Shown: positions 25,371 to 34,287 of the stretch, one piece after another
How positions within the stretch are numbered: position 1 is the first letter of the stretch
Layout: each line of letters opens with the position of its first letter
NCBI RefSeq assembly: GCF_003443675.1
Contig: NZ_CP031963.1
Location: forward strand, 3,991,501-4,055,500
Length of the DNA stretch: 64,000 nt
Reading direction: 5' to 3'
Source of the DNA: Aquimarina sp. BL5
GTDB lineage: Bacteria > Bacteroidota > Bacteroidia > Flavobacteriales > Flavobacteriaceae
Made by a program: the position numbers and the translations under genes
The notes under the pieces: model-generated
The model's input: only the letters and a program-made list of their open reading frames with translations
The model's database searches: none
What the model was told of the DNA's origin: nothing

Positions 25371-25550
25371 ATGAAAAAACAAAATCTAAATTCAGAACAA
25401 ACAAAATTGTTCTTAGAAAAGTTTTCAACCTCTAAACTGGATAATTTATCGGCTATCAAAGGAGAAGATAATTACTATGGTGGTGGTGAAGTAGATACTG
25501 AACCAGATGCACTTATATTTGATCCTATTATCACTGATATGGGTAACTAG
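25371..25550 (+). CDS. Short peptide resembling a Bacteroidota RiPP precursor
   Basis: A 59-residue peptide starts MKKQNLNSEQ. A leader-like half with FLEKFSTSKLDNLSAIKG resembles the L-x-K-x-x-I-x-x-L-x-x-x-x-M-x-x-I-x-G pattern of bacteroidetes natural-product precursors. An acidic, glycine-containing tail without cysteine follows (EDNYYGGGEVDTEPDALIF and onwards). The ATG at 25371 is preferred to one at 25344, because the MKKQ start fits such leaders. A hairpin terminator lies about 85 bases downstream. No modifying enzyme, protease or transporter is adjacent, so it would be an orphan precursor. Identification is tentative. Confidence 0.55.
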   Translation: MKKQNLNSEQTKLFLEKFSTSKLDNLSAIKGEDNYYGGGEVDTEPDALIFDPIITDMGN

Positions 25551-25634
25551 GCATGGGAAATTATGATCTTAGAATATTTCTGATTTCGCAGTCGTAATAA
25601 CGGGTTGGTCTTGATCCGTTATAAATCCAAGTTG

Positions 25635-25670
25635 AAACTGCAATACTTTTTGGTATTGCAGTTTTTTTTT
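25635..25670 (+). terminator. Intrinsic terminator after the RiPP-like peptide gene
   Basis: A perfect 12-bp stem (arms 25635-25646 and 25653-25664, core CTGCAATAC) runs into a long T-run. It supports the existence of a short transcript ending here. Confidence 0.88.
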
Positions 25671-25691
25671 AAATTGATAATCTTCTTAAAT

Positions 25692-25731
25692 TAAAAAAAG
25701 CCTCTCCATTTTCAGGAAAAGCTTCTCATTG
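25692..25731 (-). terminator. Second terminator-like hairpin downstream of tRNA-Asp
   Basis: On the minus strand a 10-bp stem with two G-U pairs is followed by a run of U residues (A-run at 25693-25699). The arms are near 25714-25723 and 25698-25707. It is about 60 bases beyond the terminator that closes tRNA-Asp, with two further small palindromes in between. Confidence 0.65.
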
Positions 25732-25763
25732 GTTTACTAAACCACCCACGCAACAGGCGTGGG
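25731..25763. other. Two adjacent small palindromes between tandem terminators
   Basis: GGTTTA and TAAACC (25731-25743) form one palindrome. CCCACGC and GCGTGGG (25745-25751 and 25757-25763) form a very stable GC-rich hairpin in an otherwise AT-rich region. Together with the flanking terminators they could belong to a small RNA of about 100 bases on the minus strand. Confidence 0.45.
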
Positions 25764-25785
25764 ACAACACAACTTCGTTAATTGC

Positions 25786-25817
25786 AAAAAAAAGCTTCAA
25801 TGGTAGTTGAAGCTTTT
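25786..25817 (-). terminator. Intrinsic terminator of tRNA-Asp
   Basis: On the minus strand a perfect 11-bp stem (arms 25807-25817 and 25790-25800, core GCTTCAA) is followed by U residues. It begins about 10 bases after the tRNA. Confidence 0.85.
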
Positions 25818-25826
25818 GCAATTTTG

Positions 25827-25900
25827 CGGTCTGGACGGGACTCGAACCCGCGACCCCCTGCGTGACAGGCAGGTATTCTAACCAACTGAACTACCAGACC
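25827..25900 (-). tRNA. tRNA-Asp (anticodon GUC)
   Basis: The minus strand folds into a standard cloverleaf: acceptor GGTCTGG pairing with CCAGACC, D-arm with AGTTGGTTAGA, anticodon stem CCTGC/GCAGG with loop CTGTCAC (anticodon GTC), and T-arm with GTTCGAGTC. The discriminator base is G, the identity element for aspartate. CCA is not encoded. Confidence 0.97.
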
Positions 25901-25986
25901 ATTGCCTTATTGCGGATGCAAATATACACCTCATTTTAATACTCACAAATGTTTTTTCGATTTTTTTTGAGTTATTTTTTTCGATT

Positions 25987-26919
25987 TTATACAAATTTCT
26001 GCCTCTCAACCAAATACGTGGTTAAGATTTTATCAAAATCTTTTGTAACATCGGCTTCTACATATTTTATTTTATACTGAGAACATTTTAATTTAAGATC
26101 ATAAAAATAAGATGAAACAGCTTTCTGATAGTTTTCTTTGATATTATCAGCGTATAAGTTTACATGTTCACCAGTTTCTACATCGATAAATCGAGTAGGG
26201 CGATTACTAAAGTCAAAATTTAACTCTTTGGTACTATCAAAAGTATGGAACAATACTACTTCATGTTTATTGTATTTGAGATGCCTTAACGCTTCAAATA
26301 GTTTTTCAGGACTTGATGTAGCTTGTAGCATGTCTGTAAACAGGAATATTAATGATCTACGATGAATTTTTTCTGCTATCTGATGCAAAAATTTATAGGT
26401 ATCCGTATTTTTTGTATCAGGTGTAGAGGTTACAATTTGACTTAACTTGCTTAAAAGCATTTGATGGTGTCTTTCACTACCTTTTTCCTGAGTATAATAA
26501 TCGTAGGTATCACTATAGATACTCAGACCGATTGCATCTCTCTGCTTTTTTAGGATATTCATTAAGCAAGCTGTGGCCAGTGCAGAAAAACTAATTTTAT
26601 TTAGTGACCCTAAATGATGTTCCTTCACTTCGGGATAATGCATAGAAGAAGAATTATCAATAATAATGTGACATCTCAGATTGGTCTCTTCTTCATATCT
26701 CTTAGTAAATAGTTTATCTGTCTTAGCATAGAGTTTCCAGTCAATATGTTTTGTGCTCTCACCATTGTTGTATACTTTATGTTCTGCAAATTCTGCAGAA
26801 AAACCATGGAAAGGACTTTTATGCATCCCGGAAATAAATCCCTCCACTACTTGCTTAGCTAAAAGCTCCAGATTTGTGAAACCTCCGGTTTTATTTATTT
26901 CATTTTGGATATTCATCAT
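25987..26919 (-). CDS. DUF58 domain protein (von Willebrand factor A-like)
   Basis: The 310-residue protein matches DUF58 proteins: an N-terminal GFISGMHKSPFHGFSAEFAEHKVYN, the hallmark IDWKLYAKTDKLFTKRYEEE, and a vWA-like metal site IIIDNSSSMHY. It usually works with a MoxR-family AAA ATPase in Bat-type operons, probably in envelope stress or complex assembly. No MoxR or Bat neighbour is present here, so this copy is isolated. GAAGGATGATG at the start gives two possible Met codons 3 bases apart. Confidence 0.88.
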   Translation of the reverse strand: MMNIQNEINKTGGFTNLELLAKQVVEGFISGMHKSPFHGFSAEFAEHKVYNNGESTKHIDWKLYAKTDKLFTKRYEEETNLRCHIIIDNSSSMHYPEVKEHHLGSLNKISFSALATACLMNILKKQRDAIGLSIYSDTYDYYTQEKGSERHHQMLLSKLSQIVTSTPDTKNTDTYKFLHQIAEKIHRRSLIFLFTDMLQATSSPEKLFEALRHLKYNKHEVVLFHTFDSTKELNFDFSNRPTRFIDVETGEHVNLYADNIKENYQKAVSSYFYDLKLKCSQYKIKYVEADVTKDFDKILTTYLVERQKFV

Positions 26920-26993
26920 CCTTCTTGATTATTAAAGGGCTATGGAATTAATATTATGCAAACAATATACGTATAACTAATCTATTTTATATA

Positions 26994-27026
26994 AAAAAAG
27001 GGTTGACAATCCGTCAACCCTTTTTT
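26994..27026. terminator. Terminator downstream of trxA
   Basis: A 14-bp perfect inverted repeat (arms 26994-27007 and 27013-27026, core GGGTTGAC) with A-run and T-run flanks lies 18 bases after the trxA stop. It can terminate trxA on the minus strand. Confidence 0.9.
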
Positions 27027-27043
27027 GTTTGTTATACCAATTC

Positions 27044-27361
27044 TTAGATCAATGAATCAAGAGCTTCTGCATATACATTTTTAGGAGAAACACCAACTTG
27101 ACGACCAACTACCTCACCGTTTTGGAAAACTAGAACAGTTGGAATATTTCTTACACCGTATTTAGCAGCAAATTCTTGGTTAGCATCTACATCAACTTTA
27201 CCTACAACGGCTTTTCCGTCATATTCTTCACTGATTTGTTCAATGATTGGACCTACCATTCTACAAGGACCACACCATGCTGCCCAAAAATCAACTAATA
27301 CAGGTTTATCGCTTTTAAGTACCACTTCATCAAAAGTAGCATCTGTTATTTCTAATGCCAT
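27044..27361 (-). CDS. trxA: Thioredoxin
   Basis: The 105-residue protein is a classical thioredoxin. It has the redox motif WCGPC (Cys30 and Cys33), the buried Asp in VDFWAAWC, and the cis-proline loop NIPTVLVF with the following GEVVGRQVG. It reduces cytoplasmic protein disulfides. A Bacteroidota-type -7 box, TAATTTTG on the minus strand (27402-27409), lies about 40 bases upstream of the ATG. It is monocistronic. Confidence 0.97.
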   Translation of the reverse strand: MALEITDATFDEVVLKSDKPVLVDFWAAWCGPCRMVGPIIEQISEEYDGKAVVGKVDVDANQEFAAKYGVRNIPTVLVFQNGEVVGRQVGVSPKNVYAEALDSLI

Positions 27362-27624
27362 AGTTATTTATTATTTAAATTCTTATTCATTTTTAATTTC
27401 ACAAAATTAGTCAATAATTCTCCCAAAGCTTACAGTCATAATATTTGTTTTGACTATGGGGTTATTGGATTTCCTGATACCAAATATAATATTAAATTAT
27501 TCCGGCTAACAATAATTCTTTAACGGATTAATAATTTCATTTGTGGTTTAGGATAGAATTGATATACGATTAATTCAATTTATTTTTTAAAATTAACATT
27601 ATATTTACATCTGTAATTAACAGA

Positions 27625-27984
27625 ATGAAAGAAATAGAACTGTCATATTGTAATCTTGTTTTTAAAGAGTCCTATGCTATTTTAGTAATGAAAGTAGATT
27701 CTGCTATTACTATGGAAACGTCAAAAGAAATCACGGATCATCTTGAAGCGTATTATAAAGGGAAGAAGTTCGTGTTTATTACGCATAGGAAATATCCTCA
27801 CGATATAGATCTAAATGTTTACAACGGACGAATACTAAAAAATATGATTGGTTTTGCTATTGTTTCTGAAAATCCTGAAGAAATAAAAAGAGCTATGCAG
27901 GAGCAACCATTGTGGAATGAAGCCTTTACTTTTTTTAAAGAACTCGATGAGGCTGAGGATTGGGCACTGAGTTTTTTTGATTGA
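27625..27984 (+). CDS. Conserved small protein, possibly SpoIIAA/STAS-like
   Basis: The 119-residue soluble protein has alternating strands and helices: SYAILVMKVDSAITMETSKEI, KKFVFITHRKYPHDIDLNVY, then IGFAIVSENPEEIKRAMQEQ. This suggests a STAS or SpoIIAA-like fold. I do not recognise a catalytic motif, and the fold assignment is weak. It stands alone, with a bidirectional terminator after it. Confidence 0.7.
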   Translation: MKEIELSYCNLVFKESYAILVMKVDSAITMETSKEITDHLEAYYKGKKFVFITHRKYPHDIDLNVYNGRILKNMIGFAIVSENPEEIKRAMQEQPLWNEAFTFFKELDEAEDWALSFFD

Positions 27985-28014
27985 GTTATTCTGAATTTAC
28001 ACTTTTAACTATAT

Positions 28015-28051
28015 AAAAAAAAGCTTCAACAAATAATAGTCGAAGCTTTTT
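28015..28051. terminator. Bidirectional terminator between convergent genes
   Basis: A 10-bp stem (arms 28018-28027 and 28042-28051, core AAGCTTC/GAAGCTT) with A-run and T-run flanks lies between the plus-strand STAS-like gene and the minus-strand lipoprotein gene. Confidence 0.8.
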
Positions 28052-28100
28052 GATATTGAAATTAAAGACAAACAAAATAGTTTATTCTTCAATCTTCTTT

Positions 28101-29477
28101 TTAGTTATTTAATGGTATTCCAATTTGACTACCTATAACACTTGCGTCTGGTTGTGTAATTACAGGGCAGTTTATAATCGCGCCTGTAGCTGTTAGTAAA
28201 TCCGACAAAGAATTTGCTAATGGACTAGGGTTAGCATTTCCTCTGAAAGGGATTAAAATACCTTCTTCTAGAAGTTGATTTACTTGATCAAAACTTCTTA
28301 AGATTGGACGATCAGATTCTGGAACTGTAAACTCAGTTACGTGTGCATCCCACATTGGCGCATATCTTTCATCTCTAGGATCAATAGGGAAGGTGTTCGT
28401 TGGGTCCTGTACTTGTTGATCACTTAAAGAAGCGGTATTTAAACCTTGTACTCCAAAACCATCTGTATCCGTTGTTCTACCATTTGCTGTAGGACTAAAA
28501 GGTAGCATAGAACCTCCAGGGAATAATCCAAATGTCGGTAAGTTAGCAAGCCTTGGTGCAAACACTCCTAGCTCTATAGTAGCAGGTCCTGGATCGGACG
28601 TATCTGTAACTATATGAAAGTAATAAGGTTTACCATCTTGCCACCCATCTAAGAGTTGCATTACTACAGAGGCTTGATTAATAGCTAAGTTAGGATTGTT
28701 TAAATCATCTTGATCTTCGATGCTGTTTCCATTCGGATTTGGAATTCTATCGTGAATACCGGTACTGTTCGCCACTAATTGAGCATTTACAACTACTCCA
28801 CTTGGTAATACTACATATGATGACCATTTAGAGTCTGCTATTGCTCCGGGATTAGCTTCTGCTGGAGGGAAACCAAATAACAAACCATCTGGAGCTCCCG
28901 CTACTAAAGATCTTTTAGGAGAAAAATCTACGGATCCTTCAAAAACTAATCTACCATTTCGATTAAAATATGCTTTTTGTTCTCCTCCTGATCCTACTGA
29001 TGCAGCCATTCTAGGAGAAAAAATAACTCCTAATTTTTTAGCCATAAATCTGTCTGATGCTTCTGTTATTACATAGTATCCTTTTCTAAGATTTCCATCA
29101 GGTAAGGTTTCCCATCCCTGAAACATTGGAAATCTAGCAGTAGGTCCAGCTGGAACGACAGACCTATCTATCCTAAAATCAATACCTAGAACACTCGGTA
29201 AAAAAACATTTTGTGCTTCTGTAAATCTAAGCGCAGGATTAAATACATTATATGGGATCCCTCCATCTTTACGAATGCTGCTTAACAAGATTTTAGCTTC
29301 TTTTAAAGCTTTTAACGATTGAAAGAATCCTTTGGATTGAGCTTCTCTTTCTAAGGCATCTTCTGCCGTTTCACTGGTTGCTAATGGATCTTCTGTAATT
29401 ACAGTGTCATCCGCACTACAGGCTATAAATAATGAGATAGTGAAAATACCTAAAAGTATAGTTTTAAAATTTTTCAT
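28101..29477 (-). CDS. Unrecognised 458-residue lipoprotein
   Basis: The protein begins with a lipoprotein signal peptide ending SLFIACSADD (lipid-carrying Cys20), then a Glu/Asp/Thr-rich linker and a large soluble domain rich in Gly, Pro and Asn. Segments such as FPMFQGWETLPDGNLRKGYY, DRFMAKKLGVIFSPRM, YAPMWDAHVTEFTV and LLTATGAIINCPVI look conserved but match no family I can name. A periplasmic or outer-membrane location is expected. The gene is monocistronic. Its 424-base upstream region contains several strong inverted repeats. Confidence 0.8.
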   Translation of the reverse strand: MKNFKTILLGIFTISLFIACSADDTVITEDPLATSETAEDALEREAQSKGFFQSLKALKEAKILLSSIRKDGGIPYNVFNPALRFTEAQNVFLPSVLGIDFRIDRSVVPAGPTARFPMFQGWETLPDGNLRKGYYVITEASDRFMAKKLGVIFSPRMAASVGSGGEQKAYFNRNGRLVFEGSVDFSPKRSLVAGAPDGLLFGFPPAEANPGAIADSKWSSYVVLPSGVVVNAQLVANSTGIHDRIPNPNGNSIEDQDDLNNPNLAINQASVVMQLLDGWQDGKPYYFHIVTDTSDPGPATIELGVFAPRLANLPTFGLFPGGSMLPFSPTANGRTTDTDGFGVQGLNTASLSDQQVQDPTNTFPIDPRDERYAPMWDAHVTEFTVPESDRPILRSFDQVNQLLEEGILIPFRGNANPSPLANSLSDLLTATGAIINCPVITQPDASVIGSQIGIPLNN

Positions 29478-29604
29478 TTTTTGTGTTTTTAATAGTTATA
29501 TTCTGAAAAAGTAAATAGGAAAACAATCGGCCAATCGTTTAAATAAGGGTCTTAAGATCTTACATAGTTTGAGACGATATCGATATTTTGTACTTACAAA
29601 GAGG

Positions 29605-29647
29605 AATCTAAAAATAAAGAGGATATTGTTTTCTTTATTTTTAGATT
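29605..29647. other. Perfect 16-bp inverted repeat upstream of the lipoprotein gene
   Basis: Arms at 29605-29620 and 29632-29647 are perfectly complementary around an 11-base loop. They lie about 130 bases upstream of the lipoprotein start. The arms are almost entirely A and T, so this may be an mRNA leader hairpin, an operator or a terminator-like element. Confidence 0.6.
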
Positions 29648-29761
29648 TGATTTTAAATAACTGATTTTTAGAATATTACAATTTTTTATAAGAAAAAAAA
29701 TAATTTTGAAAGATTATGTTTTTAACAAATAATTATTATATTTTCTCACTTTTTAAGAGCG

Positions 29762-29798
29762 TGTGAAAATTTCACATATGTTAGATAACTAACATATG
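29762..29798. promoter_or_regulatory. Two abutting perfect palindromes
   Basis: TGTGAAA and TTTCACA around one A (29762-29776) overlap the start of a second palindrome with arms CATATGTTAG and CTAACATATG (29775-29784 and 29789-29798) around ATAA. Both are operator-like. The nearest gene start is the lipoprotein, about 290 bases away. The rest of 29478-29901 holds no gene that I can see. Confidence 0.5.
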
Positions 29799-29901
29799 AA
29801 GTAAATACTTTTGTCTTTTTTATAGGTGTAAATTGTAGAGTCTGTATCTACATAGAAAATCTAGTAATAATCTATTTTGTTCTAGAAATTAATTTAAAAT
29901 T

Positions 29902-32900
29902 TTAATTCAATTTGTAATACACAGAATCATTTTCAAGGGCGGTCAATAATTCTGGAGAAATATTAACTTTCTGTTTTCTACTAGGCATATGTAATTTTAA
30001 TTTTTCAGCCATTTCAAATATTACAAAGTTTAAGGTGTGATTCCCTGAATGCTCTGTTAATAATTCTTTAAGTCCGTCAATTCTCTTATCAGAAAGGTCA
30101 TTAATATCTAACTGAATAGTTAACTTTCTGGCGTAGGTCTCCATCACATCGTGTAGTAATTGAAAGCTATTGAACTGTATTCTTGGGTCACCTTTTTTTC
30201 CGGTATCTCTATTTACCCACCCTTCTTTTATAAAGGCTTTGGCGTATACAAATGTACTTTGTACCAAGAAAGGTCTATGTTTCAAATAGTCTTCTCCAAA
30301 AATTCTAAATTCGTGTGCAGTATTATAGTCTTCTATACTAAAAATAGCCCATCCTTTTCCATTTTTAGAGGTGCGATGTTCTACACCAGTGATTACACCT
30401 CCAAATGAGATTTCTCTATTTAAGTTGTTTTCTAAGTCTGCAAAATTAAGAAGTGATCCGTTGCAGAAATATTTCATTTCATATTTAAAATCATCTAATG
30501 GATGGCCTGAAAGATAAATACCAACTACTTCTTTTTCTCGGGCTAGTTTTTCCATAGTTCCCCATTCCTCGCAGGGAGGGACTACAGGCTCAGGAATCTG
30601 GACATCACTGGCCTCCCCGAACAAACTTACTTGAGAGGAATTTTCATTTTCCTGATACTTTGATCCATATTTCATCGCTTTCTCAAGAAATGTAACCCCA
30701 TCTCCATCTTGATGAAAGTATTGACCTCTATGTGTTTCGGAAAAAGAATCAAAACCACCGGCTAGTGCTAAACTTTCAAATGCTTTTTTATTGGCGGCTC
30801 GTAAATCAATACGTTTTGCCATATCAAAAATAGATTTATAGTGTCCATCTTCCTTTCTGTTTTCTACGATGGTTGCAACAGCTCCGGTACCAACACCTTT
30901 GATAGCTCCCATCCCAAATCGAACCGCACCATTCTTGTTTACAGAGAATTTTCTATAGGATTCGTTAACATCAGGGCCTAATACATCTAATTTCATACGT
31001 TTACATTCTTCCATAAAGAAAGTAACCTGTTTGATATCATTCATATTATTAGAAAGCACCGCAGCCATGTATTCCGCAGGATAATGTGCTTTTAGGTATG
31101 CGGTCTGATAGGCTATCCAAGCATAACAAGTAGAGTGAGATTTGTTGAAGGCATAAGCTGCAAAAGCTTCCCAGTCTTTCCATATTTTTTCCAGACTTTC
31201 TTCTGCATGCCCTTTGGCCGAAGCTTGTGAAATAAATTTTGGCTTCATTTTGTCCAAAACGGCTTTTTGCTTTTTACCCATCGCTTTACGAAGTACATCC
31301 GCTTCACCTTTAGTAAAATCTGCAAGTTTCTGTGATAATAGCATTACTTGCTCCTGGTATACCGTGATTCCATAAGTCTCTTTTAGATATTCTTCACAAG
31401 CTTCAAGATCATAAATAATTTCTTCGGTTCCGTGTTTTCTGTTAATAAAACTTGGAATATATTCTAAAGGACCAGGACGATACAAAGCATTCATCGCGAT
31501 AAGATCTGCAAAAACAGTAGGTTTTAATTCCTTCATATATTTTTGCATCCCAGGAGATTCATATTGGAAAACTCCTACCGTTTCTCCTCTCTGGAACAAT
31601 GCATAGGTTTCTTCGTCATCTAGTGGAAAATTCTCTGGATCAAGATCTACATCATGTTTAGCTTTTACAATTTTTACGGTGTCTTTGATTAAAGTTAATG
31701 TCTTTAATCCCAGGAAATCCATTTTTAGTAGTCCTGCATCTTCCACAACAGAGTTGTCAAACTGTGTACAGTACATATCCGAGTCCTTGGCTAAAGCAAC
31801 CGGGACGAATTTGGTAATATCATCTGGCGTAATAATTACACCACAAGCGTGAATTCCTGTATTTCTAACAGAGCCTTCTAATATTCTTGCCTGATTTAGT
31901 GTTTCTGCTTCCAGATCACTTCCTTCGGCAATATTGAGTAGCTCGTTTACTTTTTCTAATTCATCGCTTCTAAATTTCTTCTTTAAAGTAGCTTCATCTA
32001 CACCAAATATCTTTCCTAATTTAGACATATTAGGAATTAACTTGGCTATTCTATCCGCATCACCAAGTGGTAGATCTAAAACTCGCGCAGTATCTCGTAT
32101 AGAAGATTTTGCTGCCATAGTACCATATGTAATGATCTGTGCTACCTGATTTGATCCATATTTTTCAATTACGTAATCCATTACACGTCCACGTCCCTCA
32201 TCATCAAAATCAATATCAATATCGGGCATACTCACACGATCTGGATTTAAGAATCTCTCAAAAAGTAAATCATACTTTATAGGGTCAAGATTGGTAATCC
32301 ATAAGCAATAGGCAACTGCCGACCCTGCTGCGGATCCACGTCCAGGACCTACTGAAACTCCCATATCTCTTGCTGCTCGTATAAAATCTTCTACAATCAA
32401 GAAATATCCTGGATATCCCGTTTTTTCGATTACTTTTAATTCAAAATCAAGTCGTTCATCAATAGAAGGAGTAATTTCTCCGTATCGTATTTTGGCGCCT
32501 TCATAAGTAATATGTCTTAGGTAAGCATTTTCTCCTCTTTTACCACCATCAACTTTGTCTTCCTCGGATTGAAACTCTTCGGGAATATCAAAGGCTGGTA
32601 ATAATACATCTCTGGCTAGTACAAAAGGTTCTATTTTATCAACAACCTCCTGAATATTAATAATCGCTTCTGGAAGATCTTTGAATAGATTTTTCATCTC
32701 CTCAGACGACTTAAAATAGTATTCTTGATTAGGTAAACCGTATCGATACCCTCTTCCGCGTCCTATTGGTGTAGCTTGTTTTTCTCCATCTTTTACACAT
32801 AAAAGAATATCATGGGCGTTGGCATCTTCTTTTTCACAATAATACGTGTTATTAGAAGCGATGGTTTTAATATTATGTTTTTTAGAGAAATTAATTAAGA

Positions 32901-34287
32901 CCTGATTTACACGATTTTCATCTTCTTGGTTGTGACGCATAATTTCTATATACAGGTCATCACCAAATTCCTGATGCCACCAGAGCAATGCTTCTTCAGC
33001 TTGTTTTTCTCCTATATTTAATACTTTGCTTGGAACTTCACCATAAAGATTTCCAGTAAGCACTATAATGTCTTCCTTATATTGTTTAATCACCTCTTTA
33101 TCAATTCTAGGCAGGTAATAGAACCCATCAACAAAACCGATAGAAGACATTTTTGCTAGATTATGATATCCATTTTTGTTTTTAGCGAGCAGTACGATTT
33201 GATAACCGTTGTCTTTTCTGGATTTGTCTTTATGATTTTCACAAACAAAAAATTCACAACCAACAATTGGTTTTATTTCTACTCCTGTAGGTTCCTCTCC
33301 ATTTTCTAGAGCTTCTTCATTAGCTGCTTTTACACTTTTGTTATGATTAGTAACTGCCGATACGAAATGAAAAGCCCCCATCATATTTGCATGATCCGTC
33401 ATAGCAACAGCTGTCATTTTGTGTTTAGCTGTTTCTTTTACCAAATCAGGAATACTCGTAGTGGATTGCAAAACCGAAAATTGAGTATGATTGTGAAGAT
33501 GTGCAAAGTTAACTGAATCAAGGGCGGCAATATTTTTTTTGATCTCTTGCTGAGAAATATTAGAGCTGCCTTGTTGATCCAAAGCCTCTTGGATTTTTTG
33601 TGAGGCCTTTTTAAGATTTATATGCTTTAGACCTATTAATTGTATAGGTGCTGGATTTTTTTCTTTAAAATCTTGGAAATAATCTGGTTGAACATCTAGT
33701 TCTTCCTGTGTGAAAATTTGTTTACGGATCAATTCCAAAAAACATCGGGTAGTAGCTTCTACATCCGCAGTGGCATTATGTGCTTCGCCAAATGCTGTTC
33801 CAAAAAGATATTCGTGCAGTTCGGTTAATGTAGGGAGTTTAAATTTTCCTCCACGACCACCGGGAATCTGACATAAACTAGCCGTAGTTTCTGTACAGGT
33901 ATCTAGAACAGGCAGTTCCTGCAGCTGATTATCAATACCAAGCCTGTAAAACTCAGAGCTCATAATGTTAATATCAAACCCTACGTTCTGACCTACAACG
34001 AATTTGGTTTTGGAAAGCGCAATATTGAATTTCTCTAAAACTTCTGTTAATGTAATACCATCCTGATCTGCTAATGCGGTAGAAATTCCGTGAATTTTTT
34101 CTGCATCATAAGGAATGTTAAACCCTTCGGGTTTTACCAAATAATCCTCGTGCTCTACACAGTTCCCCATTTCATCGTGTAACTGCCAAGCGATTTGGAT
34201 ACATCTTGGCCAGTTGTCTGTGTCGCTTATTGGAGCATCCCAACGTTTAGGTAAACCTGTTGTTTCGGTGTCAAAAATTAAGTACAT
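29902..34287 (-). CDS. dnaE: DNA polymerase III alpha subunit with fused N-terminal proofreading exonuclease
   Basis: The 1461-residue protein starts with a DnaQ-type DEDDh exonuclease of about 190 residues (FDTETTGLP, then HNATADVEATTR). A DnaE core follows: the PHP domain (HLHNHTQFSVLQSTTS), GPGRGSAAGSAVAY and the polymerase acidic motif PDIDIDFDDEGRGR. Near the C-terminus come an OB-fold region and a likely clamp-binding SSQVSLFGEA. Polymerase and proofreading are therefore on one chain, an arrangement I recall in Bacteroidota. The ATG at 34287 (MYLIFDTETTG) is preferred; the start at 34338 would add 17 unrelated residues. It is the replicative polymerase. Confidence 0.96.
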   Translation of the reverse strand: MYLIFDTETTGLPKRWDAPISDTDNWPRCIQIAWQLHDEMGNCVEHEDYLVKPEGFNIPYDAEKIHGISTALADQDGITLTEVLEKFNIALSKTKFVVGQNVGFDINIMSSEFYRLGIDNQLQELPVLDTCTETTASLCQIPGGRGGKFKLPTLTELHEYLFGTAFGEAHNATADVEATTRCFLELIRKQIFTQEELDVQPDYFQDFKEKNPAPIQLIGLKHINLKKASQKIQEALDQQGSSNISQQEIKKNIAALDSVNFAHLHNHTQFSVLQSTTSIPDLVKETAKHKMTAVAMTDHANMMGAFHFVSAVTNHNKSVKAANEEALENGEEPTGVEIKPIVGCEFFVCENHKDKSRKDNGYQIVLLAKNKNGYHNLAKMSSIGFVDGFYYLPRIDKEVIKQYKEDIIVLTGNLYGEVPSKVLNIGEKQAEEALLWWHQEFGDDLYIEIMRHNQEDENRVNQVLINFSKKHNIKTIASNNTYYCEKEDANAHDILLCVKDGEKQATPIGRGRGYRYGLPNQEYYFKSSEEMKNLFKDLPEAIINIQEVVDKIEPFVLARDVLLPAFDIPEEFQSEEDKVDGGKRGENAYLRHITYEGAKIRYGEITPSIDERLDFELKVIEKTGYPGYFLIVEDFIRAARDMGVSVGPGRGSAAGSAVAYCLWITNLDPIKYDLLFERFLNPDRVSMPDIDIDFDDEGRGRVMDYVIEKYGSNQVAQIITYGTMAAKSSIRDTARVLDLPLGDADRIAKLIPNMSKLGKIFGVDEATLKKKFRSDELEKVNELLNIAEGSDLEAETLNQARILEGSVRNTGIHACGVIITPDDITKFVPVALAKDSDMYCTQFDNSVVEDAGLLKMDFLGLKTLTLIKDTVKIVKAKHDVDLDPENFPLDDEETYALFQRGETVGVFQYESPGMQKYMKELKPTVFADLIAMNALYRPGPLEYIPSFINRKHGTEEIIYDLEACEEYLKETYGITVYQEQVMLLSQKLADFTKGEADVLRKAMGKKQKAVLDKMKPKFISQASAKGHAEESLEKIWKDWEAFAAYAFNKSHSTCYAWIAYQTAYLKAHYPAEYMAAVLSNNMNDIKQVTFFMEECKRMKLDVLGPDVNESYRKFSVNKNGAVRFGMGAIKGVGTGAVATIVENRKEDGHYKSIFDMAKRIDLRAANKKAFESLALAGGFDSFSETHRGQYFHQDGDGVTFLEKAMKYGSKYQENENSSQVSLFGEASDVQIPEPVVPPCEEWGTMEKLAREKEVVGIYLSGHPLDDFKYEMKYFCNGSLLNFADLENNLNREISFGGVITGVEHRTSKNGKGWAIFSIEDYNTAHEFRIFGEDYLKHRPFLVQSTFVYAKAFIKEGWVNRDTGKKGDPRIQFNSFQLLHDVMETYARKLTIQLDINDLSDKRIDGLKELLTEHSGNHTLNFVIFEMAEKLKLHMPSRKQKVNISPELLTALENDSVYYKLN

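Noticed and set aside
29762-29776. CRP/FNR binding site
   Set aside because: The TGTGA and TCACA halves are separated by 5 bases instead of the 6 in the CRP consensus, and no CRP-type target gene is in position.
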